From positions 1-64,000 of the forward strand of contig JAMPIV010008044.1 in assembly GCA_024509875.1 (NCBI GenBank): a stretch of DNA of 64,000 bases, in the 5' to 3' direction. This document shows positions 57,841 through 64,000 of the stretch, piece after piece. Below the pieces are notes generated by a model. It worked only from the letters and a program-made list of their open reading frames with translations, was not told where the DNA came from and did no database searches. How positions within the stretch are numbered: position 1 is the stretch's first letter; every line of letters starts with the position of its first letter. The stretch is from Oreohelix idahoensis (lineage: Eukaryota > Mollusca > Gastropoda > Stylommatophora > Oreohelicidae). The translations under genes and the position numbers were made by a program.

Positions 57841-58505
57841 AATTACTTTATTGTTATTAAAATGGAAGCTATTTTTAAGACCGAAGTTCTGGCATTAACA
57901 ACAGAAATTACAAAAAAGGCAAGCCCTTAATGGTCTACCCAGATTACGGTCTTAGGTAATAAAACAGCCTTTAATATTCCAATTAATCCTCCATTAGAAC
58001 TAGATAAAGATAAACATTATGAGCGTGTCTACGTTAATTTAGAACCCTATTTTTTCATTTCCTAACACTCACAAAAAAAATAATCTTGTACATTTAAGAG
58101 GCGAAACAGTTAGTATAAGCTTTCATGTTAGAGCCATCTAAACTTTATCTTACAAAAATGTATGAACGAGTAAAATTAAATATTTTTGGCATTCAAAAAG
58201 AAAAGATACAAAGAGCTACAAAGAATACTACAGCTGTTGCTATTAGAATAAATGCAGAACCTGGAACAGGTGCTTTAGCATTAACAAAAAGACAAATAAA
58301 CAAATTATAAAACGCATGTTCTCAAACCACAGGAGTTGATATTACTTTGAGTGTAAAACAAGATTAAACATAACAGGAAGCTTGGGTGAGGTTTCTTAGC
58401 TGCTTTAGCTAGTGTGGCTTTATCATTACTTAAACATCTGTTCCTGCTATACCAAAAGCCTTAGGAATTGAGGCATTACCTGGTTTAGCTTCTAGTGGTG
58501 TTCAA
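57841..58505 (+). pseudogene. Remnants of one or two possible structural genes of the Polinton-like element
   Basis: Plus-strand pieces separated by stops and frame changes. From 57862 a frame reads MEAIFKTEVLALTTEITKKA, and a continuation has AFNIPINPPLELDKDKHYE and VYVNLEPYF. From 58125 another frame (61 codons) has MYERVKLNIFGI and GTGALALTKRQINKL, followed by degenerate hydrophobic sequence. My impression is of capsid-associated proteins found next to this polymerase type: one beta-rich, and one a small hydrophobic core-like protein. I cannot confirm either. They abut the right terminal repeat. Confidence 0.45.
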
Positions 58506-58570
58506 TAGATGTCTCGTACACGACCGGGGAAGGTACTCCTAAATTAATAAACTGCCCCCGCTTTAGAAAA

Positions 58571-59280
58571 ATGACTTTAGTGACTGATGACATTTTTGAA
58601 GTAGAAATGGTTAAAAAGAAAATTAGTTGGGACCTGCCCGCGCAGATAGGTTTTTTTCGTTTACCAGTACGCCAAACTGCGCATGTTAGAGTTTTATTAC
58701 GACTGTTTAGATAAATTTGTAGATACTTGTAGATCAGATTTTCAGTTATGTGAGACAGATACAGACAATCTTTACTTAGCCCTTAGCGCGAGTAACCTAG
58801 CGGACGTTGTTAAGCCCGCTATGCGCCAGGAAATTTATAGCTCCTACGACCAGTGGTTCCCCGCCGAAGTGTGTCCCGACCATAGATCCGTTTTCGTAGC
58901 TAGTGAGGGTTAGACGCGCCTAGTTAGTCAAAAATGTCGCGAGCAAAAATTATTTGACAAACGCACACCGGGCCTTTTTAAATTAGAATACGAAGGCAGT
59001 GGGATGGTTTCCCTCTGTAGCTAGACGTATCACTGTTTTTGGTAATTATGACAAAACCACCACCAAAGGCCTCAACAAACACCACAACAAAATAGACAAA
59101 AACACGTTCTTAGAAGTCCTCAACTCGCAACAAGCACAGGGCGGGAAAAATGTCGGGTTAAGAACACGCAACTCCGCCATATACACATACGAACAACACA
59201 GAAATGCCCTGTCTTATTTCTACATCAAGAGACAGGTGCATCCCGACAATGTCACCACATTCCCCCCCCTCAACATCTAA
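58571..59280 (+). pseudogene. C-terminal part of the DNA polymerase, second copy
   Basis: Inverted duplicate of the polymerase end inside the right terminal repeat. It starts with TDDIFEVEMVKKK, has a motif C in which the Ser is replaced (ETDTDNLYLAL instead of DTDS), then SYDQWFPAEVCPDH, stops at about 58912 and 59023, and an end with [16 protein letters not shown] before the TAA at 59278. It lacks the 2.5-kb insertion and shows the uninterrupted target sequence. With no upstream polymerase sequence it is only a fragment. Confidence 0.85.
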
Positions 59281-59555
59281 TCTCTCTGTACACCAACCAA
59301 AAACCATACCACACAGATACCTAGGTATACACACGCACAATACAACACACACCGAATATCCCAACTCTCTGTCCAAAAAAATATCTCTCTGCCACTATGT
59401 ACACACACTCAACACACAATACAACACATACACGTGCATGCACCCAACATCGCACCTCTCTGTCCTTTTTTACGATGACAATGACGACTCCCCTCCCTCT
59501 ATAATTGGTCTGGTCTGCAGCCTAAAACATAACTGTGATATTACATTTTATGTCT

Positions 59556-59671
<116 letters not shown>

Positions 59672-60120
59672 CTATGTGTTACCATATAAATACTGTACAC
59701 ACCTCCCGTCTTCCAATAAAAAAAAAAAAATTGTACAATGCCAATATATACTCATATGTGTTACTGCTGATTGCTAATACTGTACACGACTCTTACCAAT
59801 ATAAATATATATAAATATTGTACAATGCCACTATATGATATTGTTATTTGAAAAATAAAATATGTTAACTAAATTCTCTGTTACCTATATATATATGTCT
59901 AATTATATGTATAAGTAAATATTGTCTAATTGTTGTAATATATATCTAAATATATGTCTAATTGTATAACTAAATATTGTCTTCCTGTAAAATAGATATC
60001 GTCTACATATTGTAAACAACAACACACTACCTGGACAACAGGACGCTAACTGATCGTCAGAGGAAGTCACCCCGGCTAAAATATATCGCTATATAAAAAG
60101 TCACGCTCCAACGCCTGAAA

Positions 60121-62060
60121 AATACGTAGAAAAAATATGGTCTGCTGCACCCTAGGCATGTCTTACCACGTGACTAATAGTGTTTGCATTCTGAAGGCAC
60201 TTCAGTGAACAGTTTGGCATTATTTTTTAAAAATCTTTAATCGCATTCCGTTTGAATTTACAAAATATGTTCATTTTACAAGAAATTTCAATGAAAAGAC
60301 AACTACACAATGAACAGTTGCATAGAAAAAAACTTTCACTCCCTCGCACCCACTTATTTTTAAAAACTATTTCTTGTACATTTAAAAAAGTTACACATTG
60401 TACATGTTTTTGTAATGATAGTAGTGATTAAAGGGAGACGGGGGAAACAGGGATAAAGGAACCATACTACCTTGTTCTTGAATTTATAATGCACACTCGT
60501 TTTTATAGTGACAACAGTGGGGGCCGGGGGGGGGGGGGAAGAAAAAATATAGAGGAAAAAACTGAAAAAACAAAACTTCCCCAAACATTTTTCGATGAAG
60601 GTACAATTAAAACCCATCTTTCCCGTTTTGCTTTCTAAAGTAACGCCGACTTTCTCTTTCCAATTCTATTTTATTTCCTCAGTCGTGGTCGCCTTGCTTT
60701 GTACTGGATGAAAACAATCCTCCTTTCATTGATTCAGATTCGATTTCACGACCGAGCAGGAAAGGGATGTTATCTGAGCTAGACCTTGGATCTTGACACC
60801 AAAAATCAGATTCTGAAAACCTACAATGTAGCTGAACTAAAATTTTCTAAGGATACAGAAATCTTAAACATCATGTGTGTGGTTGCCTACATTTTGCAAT
60901 TAAAAGTGAGAATGTGGGCCCGCTGTGTGACCGGTCACAAAAAATTTTATTCAAATTTCTTGAAGGAGAACAAAATTGAACATTTCATTAAATTTAAATA
61001 TACATTTATGAACTCTCGGGCACGTTTACATACACAGTTACAAGCACGTTTCATTGCACCTTTTATTTTTTATTTTTTTAAAGATAGTGTTGATTAACAA
61101 GGGATTACTTACGATGTATTTTTTTCAGTTATACAAAACCATGTGCATTTAGCAAAATGAAGAACAAGGAGAGTACATTGCATAACACCTATAAATACTC
61201 AAACTTACACTTTTATTGGCGCACATACACGCAAATACTACTGCATATATTCGTTCATATACACATTTATACTTACACCCATGAGTTATTAGGCTTACTT
61301 ATTCGATTTCTCAAGATGAATAGAGGAAAATTAAATTTGGTCTCAATAATGTTAAAGAATAGGATTTTCCCGGTTTGTAAAATATTCCCAGTAGAAAATA
61401 AGGTACCCATCGATCTCACACACACACTCACATACACAGTTAAGCACACTTAAAACGATTTCCCACTGCCACTATTCCAACGACCGCCATTTGCCGACTT
61501 TCAATGCTTGGCGTCCCTGTAATTACAGGTGCTGGACACCGTCCGTCGTAAATCTTCAACGTGTCACAGTGCTTCATAGATTTAGAAACTGACGCGAACG
61601 GCCAGGGTCAGCAATAACGTTTCTTTAGAACATTTTTGTTTGTTTGTTTGTGGACACCCACGTATTCTGACCGAAGACCGCACGGTCTGCTGTTGACTTG
61701 TGCAAAATTATCCTATAAATAAGCTTACTTCTGCATCATCCGTTTTAAAATAATGATAAAATAAATAAACTACACATGTATATATGCGTTAAAAATTTAA
61801 AAATAATAACAATGTTAATAAATACATAGAAAATAAAATAATAATAATTTAAAGGCAGGCTTCTCTCTGCGGACATGACAAATAGGAGGAAGAAACATTT
61901 TAAACATGCACACACTCTCACACGTGTACTTAAGATAAAAGTATTGAGTGATGGTGTACCTCATCTTTAACGTTGAGTGTGTGAGGAGGATTGGGGATCA
62001 TGTGGATGTGTGTTAAAGGGGGTGGGGAAGTTAGAAAAAAAGATAGATAGAAAAAGACAC

Positions 62061-62066
<6 letters not shown>
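60121..62066. other. Unassigned DNA right of the Polinton-like element
   Basis: Includes a G10 run at about 60529-60538 and open plus frames at 60786-61097 and 61157-61453 that show no domain. No gene can be supported. Confidence 0.4.

Positions 62067-62143
<77 letters not shown>
62067..62143. repeat. (TA)n microsatellite
   Basis: About 75 bp of TA repeats. Confidence 0.97.
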
Positions 62144-62146
<3 letters not shown>

Positions 62147-63204
62147 GCTTTTTACACCAAATTACAAACATCATGTGCATTATTAAAATACAAGGCCAAA
62201 TCGAAATACAGATAAAAGTCATATACACTCGTACACACATATTCCTACCAAAGGTTTACTTTCATTAACATAATAAAATAGCCAACGTGTGATATATACA
62301 TTCATAATTTAAATGTTAGGCAATGCTGTGTGATTTTTTTTCTTCGCCGTCTTGTCAATTATTTCCCCTGAATTTAAAGGAATTAGCAGTACAATATCAG
62401 CGTCAAAGATTTCCCACGAACACACTTAGGGATCAGTGGGCAAGGTCAGAACTTGACACTTTAACGAATTCTAGAACTATGGTCAACATGACCTCCCGTG
62501 AATATAGGAGTAGTTTAAAAGGTCGGGATGAATTAATTGCGAGGATAGAGGAAATGGGGAGGGGATGGGGCACAGAAGGCCGAAAGCGGACTTACAAAAT
62601 CATATGATAGACAGAGAAAGAGATAGTAATGAGACGGAGGGAGGGCCCCTTGGGGAAAGAAAGAATCGTTTTACGAATCAAGGCTGCCTCGTTAAGGAAG
62701 AGGTGTCATCCCAGGGGCGATTGATAAAACTTTCTTACGAAAAATGTGCAGAAATAAACCAGCGTTGAAAATACGATGATTAAACATGGCAAGATTCCGA
62801 AAACACCAAATCTGATTTCTAAATTCTGATAAAATAATAAAGATCAATGTGTGTGTGTGCTATTTACTGTTTGCGGAATTATGTTTAACATATATCTGAA
62901 TTTTGTGTTGTTTGTAATCGATGATTTTCTGCAGTAGTTTCATTGTAGGTGTGATTGTACTGCATTCATAAAAACAAATGATATTCTGTTTCTTGGATGC
63001 TTTTTCTACATAGCTGACATTTTGTTATTTGTTTGTATCTGTGTGCTTCTCGTTTTGTTGTGGGTGCCATGTTGTATATTAGTCTAAAATTGACCTCTCT
63101 TGCTTTAGCAGTGATTTTTGGGTTGTGCAAGTTAGTGAAGGTTTCTGTGTAATTTTTATAGCATATTTCTGTCCTCTTTTAATTCCTATGTGTAATGGTG
63201 GTGC
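62144..63204. other. Unassigned DNA with one open frame
   Basis: The plus frame at 62323-62607 (94 codons) contains LKELAVQYQRQRFP and REYRSSLKGRDELIARIEEM, which look like charged helical protein sequence rather than random translation. I do not recognise a family and see no strong splice sites. It could be an exon or a transposon piece. Confidence 0.3.
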
Positions 63205-63760
63205 TTAGAGTTTAACTAAATGTTTATATATTGCATTGGTTTTCTGGTGAATTAATTGTTCATTTCCTTGAATGGCTTGTATGCATGTCTTATAAAATGA
63301 GGGTATAGGGCCGAAGTGATGGGGGATTGCATTGTTCAGTGGTCTCTGTTTGGAAAGACTGAGTCCCATGTAACAATGAGCTAGTGTGTGTCGCTCTGGG
63401 CGTTTGATGATGCTGCCGATGTGTTTAATTCTGAGTGCCTGGATCTTTGTTTCTATCTCTTGAAGAGCAATCCCTCCGTGTTTCTTTTCTAGTATAAGTG
63501 TCTTGTGTTTAATGCTGTAAATTGTCCAACCAAAAACAAAGGCTCTGACCTGTTTGTTTAAGTCTGTGATAGTCTGTTTTGGGGGGTCGAAAAAAACTGT
63601 GGCAATGTAAAGTAGCTTTGAGAAAATGTATGTATTTACAATTAAACTTCGTCCAAAAATCGTTGTGGTTTTGTATTTGAATCTGTGCAGCATGTCTCGT
63701 ATTTTGGATGTTAGATTTTTCCATGTGTCACTGTGTGTGCGATTTGGGTGTGAGGGAAAG
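63205..63760 (-). mobile_element. L1-like LINE fragment (end of reverse transcriptase)
   Basis: The minus strand encodes GRSLIVNTYIFSKLLYIATVF, DLNKQVRAFVFGW and LEKKHGGIALQEIETKIQAL, the block after the reverse transcriptase palm in L1/Tx1-type elements (zf-RVT region). The frame at 63205-63693 is open, with slightly more coding sequence to the right. No ends or target duplication were identified. Confidence 0.65.
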
Positions 63761-63779
63761 GTTTTGCCATAGATTTAGC

Positions 63780-64000
63780 TTTTTTTTTTTTTTTTTTTTT
63801 TTTCCTCGCTTGAGGTCGCATATTTTTTCCTCGCATGAGGTCGCATTATCCCCGCCCAAACCTGGCCCTGGTCAAGACCACATGTCCCAACACAAGAAGA
63901 CCCAATGACAACATGTGTCACCGTATTGATCTTCTGTGTTCTCACACAAGAGACCTAATGACACACGAATGTCACTGTACCGGTCCCTGTGTGTAGACAC
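63780..64000. repeat. Poly-T tract and degenerate tandem repeats at the window end
   Basis: A T24 run at about 63780-63803, then cctcgc.tgaggtcgcat twice (about 63804 and 63829). After that, two diverged units of about 57 bp are built on cacaaga.gacc.aatgacac (from about 63889 and 63946). The repeats may continue outside the window. Confidence 0.55.

Noticed and set aside
60786..61097. 103-codon open frame as a gene
   Set aside because: No domain, no codon or splice support, and an ending in low-complexity AT-rich sequence.

Overview
The window is eukaryotic and almost certainly from an invertebrate animal. It is AT-rich, full of (TA)n microsatellites, and carries RTE-, I- and L1-like LINEs, tRNA-headed SINEs, mariner, piggyBac, a Ty3/gypsy-class LTR element and a Polinton/adintovirus-like giant element. 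A mollusc or other lophotrochozoan is my best guess from this mixture, but no feature proves it. No tRNA, rRNA or bacterial-type gene was found. All homology statements come from reading the sequence by eye.

The only host gene I can support lies on the minus strand from 33720 down to 7581, and it leaves the window on the left. Six short exons with matching splice phases and consensus GT/AG sites give 266 continuous codons. In order they encode a KRAB-like domain, an SSXRD motif with DSEWTP, a basic stretch, a zinc knuckle (C-x2-C-x7-C-x2-H) and the first half of a PR/SET domain. That architecture belongs to PRDM9, the histone H3K4 methyltransferase that places meiotic recombination hotspots. 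The second half of SET and any zinc-finger array would lie beyond coordinate 1. Its introns hold most of the transposons between 3 and 33 kb: a full-length RTE (15142-18407), two 5'-truncated I-type LINEs (11357-12672, 26097-27509), a second RTE (30358-32590), smaller LINE pieces, a mariner deletion derivative, SINEs, a 20 x 49-bp minisatellite, and a piggyBac-like element nested in a LINE.

The first 3242 bases are extraordinary. The plus strand has almost no cytosine: six C in total and none before 2443. Normal composition returns abruptly at about 3243.

From 33.8 to 36.2 kb there is non-coding DNA with a 52-base poly-G run, a pyrimidine-rich degenerate repeat and a complete tRNA-headed SINE. 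From 36254 to 60120 I read one decayed Polinton/adintovirus-like element bounded by inverted repeats of about 1.6 kb. It carries a broken protein-primed family B DNA polymerase preceded by C2H2 zinc fingers on the minus strand, and remnants of possible structural genes on the plus strand next to the right terminal repeat. Two later insertions split it: a 2531-bp TG...CA element with a 5-bp target duplication inside the polymerase, and a roughly 9.3-kb LTR retrotransposon (46986-56271) whose integrase lies upstream of its reverse transcriptase, the Gmr1-type order. From 60.1 to 64 kb the DNA is mostly unassigned, with an L1-like LINE fragment near the end.
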